35,635 bases of DNA from a bacterium (GCA_016124895.1 WGMU01000086.1:1-35635), one strand, 5' to 3'. Counted from the stretch's first letter, positions 25,611 to 34,110 are shown. The notes: a model not told the origin generated them from the sequence alone. Numbers and translations: made by a program.

Positions 25611-27353
25611 TCAGCCTTTGTCGACCGTGCTGCGGCCCAGCGCGACGTCGAACTCGCTGACGGCCGGGATCAGCATGGCCAGAGTGGTAAAGCCGTACGC
25701 GACAGTCACAGCGAGACACACGCCGAGCGTGCCGCCGAGCAGAAACGTCGTCAACGCGTAGAACGTGATGAACGGCAGAGCGAAGCCGGACAGTCTCAGC
25801 GCCTGCGACGGATTATGGTGGGTCAGCGACTGCACGAGAGCCAGTCCGCCCGCGAGGATAAAGATCAGGAACGCCTGAAACTGGCTCGCGAACGAATCAC
25901 GGGTTTCGACCAGCAGAATCATCAGAATGAAGATGCCGATAAACAGGAAAAAGATTGTGCCCATACTGTTGGCGATGGCTCGCCGGGAACTCGCGTAACC
26001 AAAGCCCGAATGCAGGCCCAGCATCGACGCAAACCCGACGAGAACCAGATAGCTGCCGCACACGTAAACGGCATCTTCGTTCGAGATCGCGCCCTCTGCA
26101 GAGAACCACAACCCCAGCAGCACCGGGATCAGAATCAGCTCTTTCGTATTGAACAGCACGCCGCCGAGTTTGCCGTACACAAACTCCTTCGAGGTAATGT
26201 CCGTCGCGATGAGAAGATCGAGCGTTTTGCCGTCGCGTTCGCTGGTGATCGCCGTCACCGCCTGAGCATTGATCAGCAGCAGTGAGAGAATCACCAGACC
26301 GAGAAACGCAAACGCCGGCCCGGTCAGCATTCCCAGCACCAGTTCGCCGCTGCCGCCGCGCATGATCGACTGCGAAAAGACAAACGCCGCAATCACCAGA
26401 AACGCCAGCTTGATGAAGATGATCCGCCGCCCGTAAGCGCGAGTCATAATCTCGCGCCAGATCACCGGGTTCGACCAGATGCGACGATGCCGGACAATGC
26501 TGCGAGTCGCTCCGTCGTCAGCCTTCTGCTTCGTTTCTTCCGGCTTGATGAAGACCGCTCGCGACGGGTTCCAGACGCGCAGACGATTGATCGAAACGCC
26601 CGCCATGACAAACGCCAGAATTCCGAGCGCCAGCACAGAATTCATCGCGGACACGCTGCCGGCCGGTCCGACTTCTGGCGACGCCAGCGGCGACATGATT
26701 CCGGCAATCGCGCGGAACGGACTGAGCATCGTCGTCGCAGCGGTCAGAACGGACTGCGGCGAAGCGACCACCAGCACGGCTTCGAGTACGCCGATGTAGA
26801 CGACAACGCCCAGCACCGACGTGGCCAGCGTCTGAAACGTCTTCTCACGCTTGAACGCAACGAGCGCCGCCCAGCTTCCTGAGAGAGCGGCTGTGACAAC
26901 GCACAGTGCGAACAGCCACAGAATCTGCGACGTTGCGATGCCTCCCAGAAACTGCAGAAACACAAAGACCGGCACCGAGACCAGAATCAGCGTGCCAACC
27001 TGCAGCAGGCTGGCGAACAGTTTGCCGAGCACGATTTCGTGGTTCGACAGGTCGGTCATCAGCAGCAGAATCAGTGTCTGCCGGTCCTTTTCCTGAGCGA
27101 TACTCCCCGCCGTGAACAGCAGCGAGAAGAACAGCACCAGAGTGAGCTGCACGAAGCCGAGAATCTGAAATGTCAGCGTCCCGAAGCTCGCCATCGCGCC
27201 GGTACCGCGGACGTCCTGATACCCGAACGTCGTCTGCCCGGCTGTCCAGATCAGAATAAACAGCAGCCCGACATAGCCGGAGCGAACCAGATAGTGCCGC
27301 AACTGACGAGGCTGCGTCAGAGCCTCGCGGCTGAAAATCGGACCGGCAAACAA
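25611..27353 (-). CDS. ABC-2 type permease with two tandem halves
   Basis: A 580-residue integral membrane protein of the ABC-2 permease type, with about 12 hydrophobic segments. The two halves resemble each other. GPIFSREALTQ (4-14) parallels NPVIWREIMTR (295-305), and AQEKDRQTLILLLMTDLSNH (86-105) parallels SERDGKTLDLLIATDITSKE (371-390), each followed by GKL. This indicates an internal duplication. A basic linker (about 262-294) separates the halves. No ATP-binding subunit is encoded next to it, so the ATPase must be elsewhere. The transported substrate is unknown. The start is TTG 27353, supported by aggaa 8 nt upstream; no ATG gives a full N-terminus. It lies at the head of a tight run with the two CorC-type genes (17 and 1 bp gaps). 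Confidence 0.83.
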   Translation of the reverse strand: MFAGPIFSREALTQPRQLRHYLVRSGYVGLLFILIWTAGQTTFGYQDVRGTGAMASFGTLTFQILGFVQLTLVLFFSLLFTAGSIAQEKDRQTLILLLMTDLSNHEIVLGKLFASLLQVGTLILVSVPVFVFLQFLGGIATSQILWLFALCVVTAALSGSWAALVAFKREKTFQTLATSVLGVVVYIGVLEAVLVVASPQSVLTAATTMLSPFRAIAGIMSPLASPEVGPAGSVSAMNSVLALGILAFVMAGVSINRLRVWNPSRAVFIKPEETKQKADDGATRSIVRHRRIWSNPVIWREIMTRAYGRRIIFIKLAFLVIAAFVFSQSIMRGGSGELVLGMLTGPAFAFLGLVILSLLLINAQAVTAITSERDGKTLDLLIATDITSKEFVYGKLGGVLFNTKELILIPVLLGLWFSAEGAISNEDAVYVCGSYLVLVGFASMLGLHSGFGYASSRRAIANSMGTIFFLFIGIFILMILLVETRDSFASQFQAFLIFILAGGLALVQSLTHHNPSQALRLSGFALPFITFYALTTFLLGGTLGVCLAVTVAYGFTTLAMLIPAVSEFDVALGRSTVDKG

Positions 27354-27550
27354 GACGGTGATTCCTGTGGTCAGTGCAGAGCAGAATGAATAACGGAACC
27401 GAATTCCGGAAAGCCGGGGAGTATAGCAGTCTGCTCAAAAAGAACAGGCGCCGAGCCGGAGTGCCCCCTGGGCGTTAAGAGATTTTGAACAGACATCGCA
27501 GGCGAGGCTCACTCGCTGAACAGGGCAGCCCCACGCGTCGACGCGAAAGC

Positions 27551-27889
27551 TCAATACCGAGCCATTCCCGGTTCAATGTGAACCGCCCAGGCGTCGATTC
27601 CGCCGGCCATGCTGACTGCCTTCGGAAAGCCCTGCTGCCGCAGCCATTGAGCGACGCGGAGACTCCGTCCGCCGTGATGACAATGCACGATGATTTCCTC
27701 GTCCTGCCTGCCGTCAAGTTCCCCGACGCGTGCCTGTAACTGCGTCATCGGAAGTAAGACGGTTCCGGCGATGTGGACGGCGTCAAATTCGTCCTGCTCG
27801 CGGCAGTCAAGAAACACAAACGATTCACCCGCAGTCTGCTTCGCACGAGTTGTCTGACAGTCGATTTCCAGCGGAAGTGGTTCAGTCAT
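27551..27889 (-). CDS. Rhodanese-like domain protein
   Basis: A 112-residue single-domain rhodanese. The fold is seen in VFLDCREQDEFDAVHIAGTV (25-44), and the active-site loop CHHGGRS carries the catalytic C70. AVSMAGGIDAWA is the family's C-terminal motif. Single-domain rhodaneses carry sulfane sulfur as a persulfide; no thiosulfate or partner gene is evident here. There is no signal peptide, so it is cytosolic. It lies 58 bp downstream of sppA on the same strand and 197 bp upstream of the permease gene. The length is normal, and the ATG at 27889 is the natural start. Confidence 0.92.
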   Translation of the reverse strand: MTEPLPLEIDCQTTRAKQTAGESFVFLDCREQDEFDAVHIAGTVLLPMTQLQARVGELDGRQDEEIIVHCHHGGRSLRVAQWLRQQGFPKAVSMAGGIDAWAVHIEPGMARY

Positions 27890-27947
27890 CGAGGTTTCGT
27901 CTTCTGGGAATGTTTGCAGGGCAGGTCGAGCCAGATAGACGCGGACC

Positions 27948-29795
27948 TTACCGAATCCGCACGCGATATGGCATCACTGTCAGGCGGCGTTCGCGACTGA
28001 GCAACTGCAGGAGACTGCCGACCTGGAACTCGGCAGCGATGTCGGGCGAAATGCGTTTCAGCCCCGCCGCGATCACCTGATCGGCGGCCGGCGTCCGGGC
28101 ATCGGCATCAAGCGGGCCGAACAGTGACTCGAACGGACTTGTTGGTTTCGGCAGGACAACTCGCTCGACTTTCTCGTCGTCTTTCAATCCTGCAAGCTCC
28201 TTCGCAAAAGCGACCGCGTCATCCAGCGTCCCGACTTCGTCAACGAGCTTCAGTTCCTTCGCCGTTTTTCCGGTATAGACGCGTCCGCGAGCGAGCTTCT
28301 CGACGTCTTCACGCGACAGCCCGCGCGTCTCGGCAACCTTCGCCGTGAACTGCTCATAAACCTCGTTCATCATCTTCTGCATGGCCGCCCGTTCTGACTT
28401 CGAGAACTTCGCCAGCGAACTGAGGGCGCCGCTGTTCTCGCCGCGCGAGATCACGTCGGTTGTCAGCCCGATCTTCTCGTACAGACCGCCGAGCGCGAAC
28501 TTGCCGCCGACAACGCCGATTGAGCCGGTCAGTGTGCCGGGTTCGGCGAACACCTTCTGAGCCCCCATCGCGATGTAGTAACCGCCGCTGGCCGCCGTAT
28601 TCCCCATGCTGGCCACGACGGGCTTGCCGCACTGCTTGAGTTCACGCCACATCAGATCGCTGGCCAGAGCACTGCCGCCAGGACTGTCGATCCGCAGCAC
28701 GATTGCTTTGACGTGCTCGTCGTCTTTGGCCTTGCGGACGGCCTTGATGATCGTGTCCGAACCGACAACCTCGCCGCCGAACAGGTCGCTGGCGCTGCGG
28801 CCGGTCATGATCACGCCAGTCGCGTGAATGATGGCGATCTTTGCGTTGCCCGAACTGCTGTGACGCGGCTCGACGCCCATCATCAGGTTCATCATTTTCA
28901 TCATGCCGGCCAGGCCACTGAAGTCCGTGTCGACTTTATGCTTGCCATAGTCGTGCTTAAGACTCTTCGCGCCGAATTCGTCCTTCAGGAACTGATTCAC
29001 TTCGTCTCGATAGCCAACCACATCGACCAGCCCGAGTTCCTTCGCGGCGTTTGCGACGTGAGGTCCGCTGTCGATCGCGGCTTTGACCTGCTCGGCGGTC
29101 AGGCCGCGATCCTTCGCGATCGTCGAGACGATCAGCGCAAAATAGTCATCGAGCACCGCTTCCATCTCTTCACGGAACTGCGGGCTCATTTCCGTGCGCA
29201 CGTACGGCTCGGCGGCGCCTTTGTACTCGCCGACCTGCATCATGTCGGCTTCGACGCCGATCAGGTTGAACAGGTTGCGGTAGAAGGTGACTTCAGCCCG
29301 CACGCCCAGAATCATCAGCGTGCCGGATTCCGGAATCGCAATCCGATCGCAGGCACTGGCGAGCAGATAGTCCTGTGTGTCCGCGTCGGTCAGTACAGCA
29401 ACGACCTTCTTTCCGGTCGCACGAACGCCGGCAATCGCGGTACGCAGTTCGTGCAGCTTACCCCAGCCGAGCGTCGGGCTTTCGATTTCCAGCAGCACGC
29501 CGGCAATCTCGTCATCGCTGGCGGCCCGATCCAGCCGCTCAATGATTTTCGCGAGATTCTCGACCGCGGCGCCGAAGATCCCCGGCATCGAGGCACCTTC
29601 CGGGTACGAACCCTTAATCGTGATCTCCGCCCAGGCGGTGGCTGCTTCCTTCTTTTCGGACGCGGCGGCTTTCTCTTCTCCCTCGGCCGCATTCAGCGGC
29701 ACCGGCAGCCCGGTCAGCACAGCAGCGATCAGCAATGACCAGGGAGCCAGTCGGAAGAATCTCAAATCACGAACGGACGGGCACAAAACGCTCAT
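27948..29795 (-). CDS. sppA: Signal peptide peptidase SppA, 67K double-domain type
   Basis: A 615-residue membrane-anchored serine protease (family S49) that degrades leftover signal peptides. A signal or anchor segment (LAPWSLLIAAVLTGLPVPL, 16-34) precedes two tandem S49 domains. As in the E. coli enzyme, the general-base lysine lies in the N-terminal domain (K192 in EYKGAAEPY) and the serine in the C-terminal domain (S403 in GNTAASGGYY). The segment LRIDSPGGSALASD (367-380) and TLTGSIGVVGGKF (421-433) match the family. An Ala/Glu-rich low-complexity stretch (35-54) follows the anchor. The ATG at 29795 has gagg about 7 nt upstream. It is the first gene of the long minus-strand block and is followed by the rhodanese gene. 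Confidence 0.93.
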   Translation of the reverse strand: MSVLCPSVRDLRFFRLAPWSLLIAAVLTGLPVPLNAAEGEEKAAASEKKEAATAWAEITIKGSYPEGASMPGIFGAAVENLAKIIERLDRAASDDEIAGVLLEIESPTLGWGKLHELRTAIAGVRATGKKVVAVLTDADTQDYLLASACDRIAIPESGTLMILGVRAEVTFYRNLFNLIGVEADMMQVGEYKGAAEPYVRTEMSPQFREEMEAVLDDYFALIVSTIAKDRGLTAEQVKAAIDSGPHVANAAKELGLVDVVGYRDEVNQFLKDEFGAKSLKHDYGKHKVDTDFSGLAGMMKMMNLMMGVEPRHSSSGNAKIAIIHATGVIMTGRSASDLFGGEVVGSDTIIKAVRKAKDDEHVKAIVLRIDSPGGSALASDLMWRELKQCGKPVVASMGNTAASGGYYIAMGAQKVFAEPGTLTGSIGVVGGKFALGGLYEKIGLTTDVISRGENSGALSSLAKFSKSERAAMQKMMNEVYEQFTAKVAETRGLSREDVEKLARGRVYTGKTAKELKLVDEVGTLDDAVAFAKELAGLKDDEKVERVVLPKPTSPFESLFGPLDADARTPAADQVIAAGLKRISPDIAAEFQVGSLLQLLSRERRLTVMPYRVRIR

Positions 29796-30207
29796 CTTGA
29801 AGCCTCATTGAGAAGCAGGTTGTTTCAGTCGGCGACAAACGGCAGCAGCTCACGTCAGTAGAAACTCAGACTGACTTGAGCAGAACAAAAAACGAAGGCA
29901 GCGAAGGCGCTCACGGTCTGTCGACATTTGCTGAATCTCCTCGCTCCACCCGCTGATCGTCTTCCTTGCCTTTCTTTCCTTCTGTTCAAATTCTGGCCCA
30001 GTCTGAATCAAGCCCTGTTTGAGGACATCCCGAATCCGGAGACGCGACGGGCTTCCAGACGAAGTGATGTACAAGCAGCGGGCTGATTTCGGCAAGCCCC
30101 GTCACCCATTTTCCGCAGCCGCTCGGCATCCACCAATCAACTGGCAATTCGACGTTGCGGAACTTCCGCCAAAGCGGCTAAGTATGTGCCCCACGAAAAA
30201 TGGATCG

Positions 30208-30291
30208 AAGTCCGGGTGGCCGGGGCAGGACTGAGCCTGCGAAGGAAGCCCCGGGGTTTCGCTCGTACCTCGCTCCAACCCAGGCCACCCA
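30208..30291. repeat. Dispersed inverted repeat, second copy
   Basis: The element begins gaagtccgggtggc followed by cgggg, as at 20361. The arms gggtggcc (30215-30222) and ggccaccc (30283-30290) are inverted, with a gccccgggg palindrome near 30248. The inner sequence differs from the 20361 copy, so only the ends and overall size (about 84-100 bp) are shared. Confidence 0.6.
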
Positions 30292-30634
30292 CTCGATTTG
30301 ATTTCGACCCTTTTTCGCGGGAGGTGTACTCAGACTTGCCGTCGCGCGACAGCGGCGAGTTCGACTTAACGGGAAATTCTCGGGCGTCCTGCGGAAATCG
30401 ACCGCGTTGCGTCTTAACGATTGCCGATAAAACGGAGCGTCGCGAGTTCGGGAGTCGCCATCTGCCGGGTCGTGACATTTGCGTCTGCGAACTCAGACTT
30501 CTCCAGATCAATCCGATGGAGGTTCCAAACCCTACCGACAGGTTCGGGCGACCAAAGACGGGTGCTCTGCACTGTCTCGTCCCACCTATCTTCGAGCGAC
30601 TCTGCCGTCGCATTGTGTGAGAAGTCTGAATTCA

Positions 30635-30671
30635 GCAAACCGCGGCCCGGTTCACCGAGCCGCGGTTTTGC
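30635..30671. terminator. Terminator-like hairpin without an assigned gene
   Basis: A GC-rich stem (left arm 30635-30646, right arm 30659-30671; cgcggc pairing with gccgcg, flanked by aaac/gttt) with a 12-nt loop. On the plus strand tttt ends the right arm; on the minus strand only ttt follows. It could end a transcript coming from the left, but no confident gene precedes it. It may be a structural repeat. Confidence 0.4.
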
Positions 30672-30959
30672 TATGCGCGGCTGCAATGGTCGAAATGACT
30701 CACGCAGAGGTACTGAGACGCAGAAGGCTGAGTTCTGAAACTCCGCGTCCTGACGTCTCTGCGCGAGAATTCGTTGCATCGAGAACCGCCCGCAAAATCG
30801 GAACGGTCCAACCTGTCTGTCTGATTGGAATGGCGGGTCGGAAGCTGAATGCGGAAATGCAGGTTCGCTCGGCGGATGTGATCTACCTTTGGGACGGTTT
30901 GTCAGCGACAGGCTCGCGGTGCGGGTCTGCCGGGCGATCGATCTCGAAGGATGCGTTGG

Positions 30960-32789
30960 ATGTCGCACGCTCAGAATCTGCAACATGCCGTGATGGCCGC
31001 GAAGGCGGGAAATCCGTCGCTCGCGCGAGTGCATCTGCACAAGGCGGCGGAAGAAGCTCCCGATGATCCGGCCGTCTGGCTGTGGATGGGCTGGCTGTCG
31101 GAATCGCCGGTCAGCATGGTGCAATGCCTCGAAGCAGCCATGCAGGACGAGCGGCACCGCAATATCGCTCAGGCCGGACTCGCATTCGCCCGCGCGTTGT
31201 GTGCGTACCGGGTTGTGCCTGTCGGGTCGGCCGTCGCAGTCGGAACCGCCCGCTCACGCGACACCGCGACGAGAAATCCTGAAGCGCGAAACCCGGAAGC
31301 ACCGAAATCCGCCGGGCCGATTGAACTCGTCGAGCAACTGGCCGCTGACGTCGCGCGCGTTGATCACGCTTCAGAGCCTGGCGAACTCCTGCAGACTCCG
31401 GCGCGACCGACCATTCCGGCCACTCCCTCGGACTGGGATCCGAACGGGCTGACGCCACCGCCGCTGCCACCAGAAGCCTGCCGTCCCGCGCAGCCGGTGC
31501 GGCCTTCTTCAACGACTTCCGCTCCGGCAGACGTCACCGCTCACGACCAGGTTCCGCCGTTGCCGCGCGAGACGCCAGCACATGCGCAGATCCTCGCTCA
31601 GGCTCCGTCGCTGCAACACCGATCGGAGGCCGCCGCGCAGAATCCGATCGCCAGCCAGAGTGACCACGGACTCGCTCCAGTCTGGCGAGCGGCCAGTCTG
31701 GACTGGTTCACCGTCGACAGCACTGCCAGTCACAGGCACGAGACGGATACTCTCGGTGGCTCGACGACCGTTCCACCGCCACCGTCTGCCCAGCAACAGG
31801 TGCCGACGACGAACGACATCTGGTCGCAGCCGGCAACGCCGCCCGTGACTCCGGCGGTTCAGCCAGCACCCGCTGTGCGTCCGCAGGTGTCGACGTACCG
31901 ACCGGCCGAATGGCTCGATGATGCGCCGCATGGTTCGTTGTCCGATTCACCCGCCGTGGAGAAGCAGGCAGTGATTCCTGACCGGGTAGCACCGGCAGAC
32001 CAAACGGCAGTACCACAACTCGCCGGATCGTCGTTCAAGACCGATGGAGCAGCGTCGTTTGAGAATGCTGAGACGGCGGCAGCGCAGCTCGATGCGGAAC
32101 TCGAACGACGGCAGGTCGACGTCGATGTCGAAACGGCAGACGCTCCCGCTCAGACCGCAGCGGAAACTGTTCAAACAGACGAGTCATCGGTTGCGAAAGT
32201 CGATCAGACCTCGCGGCCAGCTCCACAAACCTCAACTCCGCAGACGCACTTCGAACCGTGGCGACCGTCCGGCATCGACCAACGAGCACTTCCGCTGTAC
32301 GAGTCCCCCGCTTTGAAGCCCGCCTACGCAATGTCGCCCGAGACTGATCGGCCGGCAGCGGCCGGGTTTTCCGGGCCGAGCTTCGAGGGCGAGCCACTTA
32401 AACCAGCGACGCATCCGCGTACGGTGCTTGTCGTCGACGACAGTCCGACGGTGCGGAAGCTCGTCGCAATGACACTTGAAAAAAATGGATACCGCGTCGT
32501 CTCGGCGTTTGACGGTGTGGCGGCGATCCGCGAAATCGCCGAGCACAACCCGGCACTCATTCTGATGGATGTCAACATGCCCCGAATGGACGGTTATCAG
32601 CTCTGCAAACTGGTGCGCAAACACGAAGCCACGCGGCACATCCCGGTGCTGATGCTGTCCGGCAAGGACGGTGTCTTCGACCGGCTGCGAGGCAGGATGG
32701 TGGGCTGTTCGGGCTATGTGCCCAAGCCGTTCGTTCCGGAAGAACTCGTGCAGGCCGTCGGCGAGCACATCGACGCCGCGGCACGGTGA
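30960..32789 (+). CDS. Response regulator: TPR-like N-terminus, proline-rich linker, receiver domain
   Basis: A 609-residue protein in three parts. Residues 1-90 are helical and TPR-like (AKAGNPSLARVHLHKAAEEA, DDPAVWLWMGWLSE). Residues about 95-480 are a low-complexity linker rich in Pro, Ala, Thr and Gln, probably disordered. Residues 485-605 are a CheY-type receiver: acidic pair D493/D494 in VVDDSPTVRK, phospho-acceptor D537 in LILMDVNMPRMDG, conserved S567 in MLSGKDG and K589 in YVPKPF. The receiver is of the PilG/PilH or CheY kind, and no DNA-binding or enzymatic output domain is present. ATG 30960 has gaagga 8 nt upstream; an in-frame ATG at 30951 overlaps that site. No histidine kinase is adjacent. 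The unknown helical protein downstream starts within 45 bp and may be its partner. Confidence 0.87.
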   Translation: MSHAQNLQHAVMAAKAGNPSLARVHLHKAAEEAPDDPAVWLWMGWLSESPVSMVQCLEAAMQDERHRNIAQAGLAFARALCAYRVVPVGSAVAVGTARSRDTATRNPEARNPEAPKSAGPIELVEQLAADVARVDHASEPGELLQTPARPTIPATPSDWDPNGLTPPPLPPEACRPAQPVRPSSTTSAPADVTAHDQVPPLPRETPAHAQILAQAPSLQHRSEAAAQNPIASQSDHGLAPVWRAASLDWFTVDSTASHRHETDTLGGSTTVPPPPSAQQQVPTTNDIWSQPATPPVTPAVQPAPAVRPQVSTYRPAEWLDDAPHGSLSDSPAVEKQAVIPDRVAPADQTAVPQLAGSSFKTDGAASFENAETAAAQLDAELERRQVDVDVETADAPAQTAAETVQTDESSVAKVDQTSRPAPQTSTPQTHFEPWRPSGIDQRALPLYESPALKPAYAMSPETDRPAAAGFSGPSFEGEPLKPATHPRTVLVVDDSPTVRKLVAMTLEKNGYRVVSAFDGVAAIREIAEHNPALILMDVNMPRMDGYQLCKLVRKHEATRHIPVLMLSGKDGVFDRLRGRMVGCSGYVPKPFVPEELVQAVGEHIDAAAR

Positions 32790-32830
32790 GTCCGTCGTTT
32801 GTCTGGTCAGCACTCCCGCAGGCAGTGGAT

Positions 32831-33340
32831 ATGGACCTGAAGGAATTCGGTCGTCGCTTGAGTGGCTACCGGCAGGAGCCGGGTGACGCTCAGGATGCGC
32901 TGCTGCTGAGCGACTGTGTCGTGCTGCTCGGCCGACTGGAGCGACTGCTGGACGTCCTGGAAAAGCAGGCCGCCGCCGAAGACATGACGGCAGCGCTCGA
33001 AACCGGCAAGGAGCTGCTGGTCGAAATCCTCGAATTCGTCACGCAGCGCTGCGGCAGCGACGCCGTTTCACGCGATTTGAGCCGTGTCTGCGATCTGCGC
33101 GACACGCTGCGCGACATGAAGAATCTGATCAGCCGCAGCTTCTGGGCGTCGCTGTTCCGAGTCCGCTCGACGCACGAAGACCTCCGCCAGCAGGCGTACC
33201 GGCAGCTCGGACACGAATTCGCCGAAGTCTTCCGCGACCTGCTCTCAGTCCTCGACGGCCACTTTGCCTCGAAGGCGTACGTTTCCGAGTGGCAGTCGAC
33301 CTGCCGCGTTCTCATCGAAGATTTCCGCCGCCGATGGTGA
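32831..33340 (+). CDS. All-helical protein of unknown function
   Basis: A 169-residue protein I do not recognise. It reads as almost all alpha helix, with heptad-like leucines (LLGRLERLLDVLEK, GKELLVEILEFV, LRDTLRDMKNLI) and three cysteines (C29, C74, C87) plus C158. No signal peptide or membrane segment is present. Its position immediately after the receiver protein suggests a shared transcript and perhaps a signalling role; for example it might resemble an Hpt or phosphatase helical bundle. I see no clear Hpt histidine motif, so this remains inference. The start is ATG 32831. A GTG at 32786 overlaps the preceding stop codon (GTGA) and would add 15 residues; that coupled start cannot be excluded. 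A repeat mosaic begins after the gene. Confidence 0.68.
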   Translation: MDLKEFGRRLSGYRQEPGDAQDALLLSDCVVLLGRLERLLDVLEKQAAAEDMTAALETGKELLVEILEFVTQRCGSDAVSRDLSRVCDLRDTLRDMKNLISRSFWASLFRVRSTHEDLRQQAYRQLGHEFAEVFRDLLSVLDGHFASKAYVSEWQSTCRVLIEDFRRRW

Positions 33341-33467
33341 GGCGGAAGATCTCTCACACAGAGCCCGTTGAGACGACTGCCATCGACAGGAACGCTGAGA
33401 CGCAGAGTTCAACAGGACGAAGCTGGCGACCCGTCTTGCCTGGGCGGCTGTTCTGTTAGATGAAAGT
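33341..33467. other. Short intergenic stretch before the repeat mosaic
   Basis: About 125 bp with no gene. It contains a purine-rich stretch (cgctgagacgcagagttc near 33391) that resembles one at 30700. No terminator with a T-run was seen after the helical protein gene. Confidence 0.3.
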
Positions 33468-33503
33468 GATCTCAGAGCCGGTGGATCCACCGGCTCTGAG
33501 ATC
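33468..33503. repeat. Perfect 36-bp palindrome
   Basis: The sequence from gatctcagagccggtgga to its exact reverse complement (18 + 18 bp) forms a perfect palindrome. It sits directly before repeat unit C1, in the position taken by a different hairpin before units C2 and C3. Confidence 0.9.
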
Positions 33504-33507
33504 GTGA

Positions 33508-33622
33508 GCAAGGCGGCGATTGGCCAGAAGTCTCATTCGACGCGGCTTCCGCGTTCACTGCCGAAGAAGATTCCCGATCCGACTCCTGCGTCGCTGCGAG
33601 TTTCGGCGAAACCCGCCTACGG
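33508..33622. repeat. Repeat unit C, copy 1
   Basis: First of three diverged direct repeats of about 115 bp (others at 33824-33939 and 34148-34262). It starts gcaaggcggcgattggccag and ends in a hairpin gcgagttt/aaacccgc followed by ctacgg. Spacing between the copies is 316 and 324 bp. Confidence 0.8.
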
Positions 33623-33637
33623 CGACGTCTGCCAGGC

Positions 33638-33776
33638 GTAGGGTGCGTGGAGCAGACGCGAGCCGAGAGTTGTGCGTTGCGCGGGCAGCTCTCCGCAAAC
33701 CAACAGCGAATCCTCACACGACAGCCGTCTGCGTAACGCACCGCCCCCTCAACCAGACCCGCTCCACGCACCCTAC
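33638..33776. repeat. Inverted repeat with 16-bp perfect arms
   Basis: Arms 33638-33653 (gtagggtgcgtggagc) and 33761-33776 are exact reverse complements. Inside, gtgcgttgcgc and gcgtaacgcac pair at 10 of 11 positions, so the whole 139 bp can fold back. This is a separate element lying between repeat copies C1 and C2. Confidence 0.8.
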
Positions 33777-33787
33777 GAAACTCAGCT

Positions 33788-34083
33788 GTAGTCCGGTTTC
33801 TCCGAAACCGGATCAGTCGGAGAGCAAGGTCGCGATTGGCCAGAGGACTCATTCAACGCAGCTTCCACGTTCATCGCTGGAAGAGATTTCTGAACCGACT
33901 CCTGCGTTGCTGCGAGTTTCGGAGAAACTCGCCTACGGATCAGCCACCCGGTTGCTGCGAGGCGAGCGTCTTCTCGTTCCTGTGCTCCGCGTGGGAACGA
34001 GTGACGTGGGTGCCACTGCTGGCTTGCCAGCAGTGTGCCGCCTCAGGAAACGAGCACTGCCGGACAAGCCGGCAGTGGCACCC
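33788..34083. repeat. Composite repeat, copy 1 (hairpin, C2, short A, B)
   Basis: In order: a hairpin tccggttt/gaaaccgga near 33790-33810; unit C2 (33824-33939); a segment ttgctgcgaggcgagcg; a short 29-bp version of element A (33973-34001, ctcgttcc/gggaacgag); and unit B (34008-34083). B has arms gggtgccactgctggcttg and its near reverse complement, plus two inner hairpins cactgctgg/ccagcagtg and cactgccgg/ccggcagtg. The order recurs in the next composite. Confidence 0.85.
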
Positions 34084-34110
34084 GGGCGGCAGAGCTGTGG
34101 ATTGCACAGC

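Larger units (their letters stand above)
29796..30959. other. Gene-poor divergent region between sppA and the receiver gene
   Basis: About 1.16 kb between divergently transcribed genes. It contains a dispersed repeat at 30208-30291 and a terminator-like hairpin at 30635-30671. Frames on both strands (for example 29850-30095 minus, 30186-30620 plus, 30414-31157 minus) were judged non-coding, because none has a recognisable domain. On the minus strand, 30414-30575 reads with leucine-rich-repeat flavour (LHRIDLEKSEF, then TPELATLRFIGN), so a decayed gene fragment is possible. Bases 30700-30770 contain the purine-rich motif common in planctomycete intergenic DNA (cgcagaggtactgagacgca). Promoters for both flanking genes should lie here. 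Confidence 0.4.

Noticed and set aside
29850-30095. Minus-strand frame of 81 codons upstream of sppA
   Set aside because: No domain, no clear ribosome binding site and odd composition; a repeat-like or leader sequence is more likely.
30414-31157. Minus-strand frame of 247 codons
   Set aside because: It overlaps the start of the receiver gene and the orphan hairpin; only its last part has any protein-like character, noted as a possible decayed fragment.
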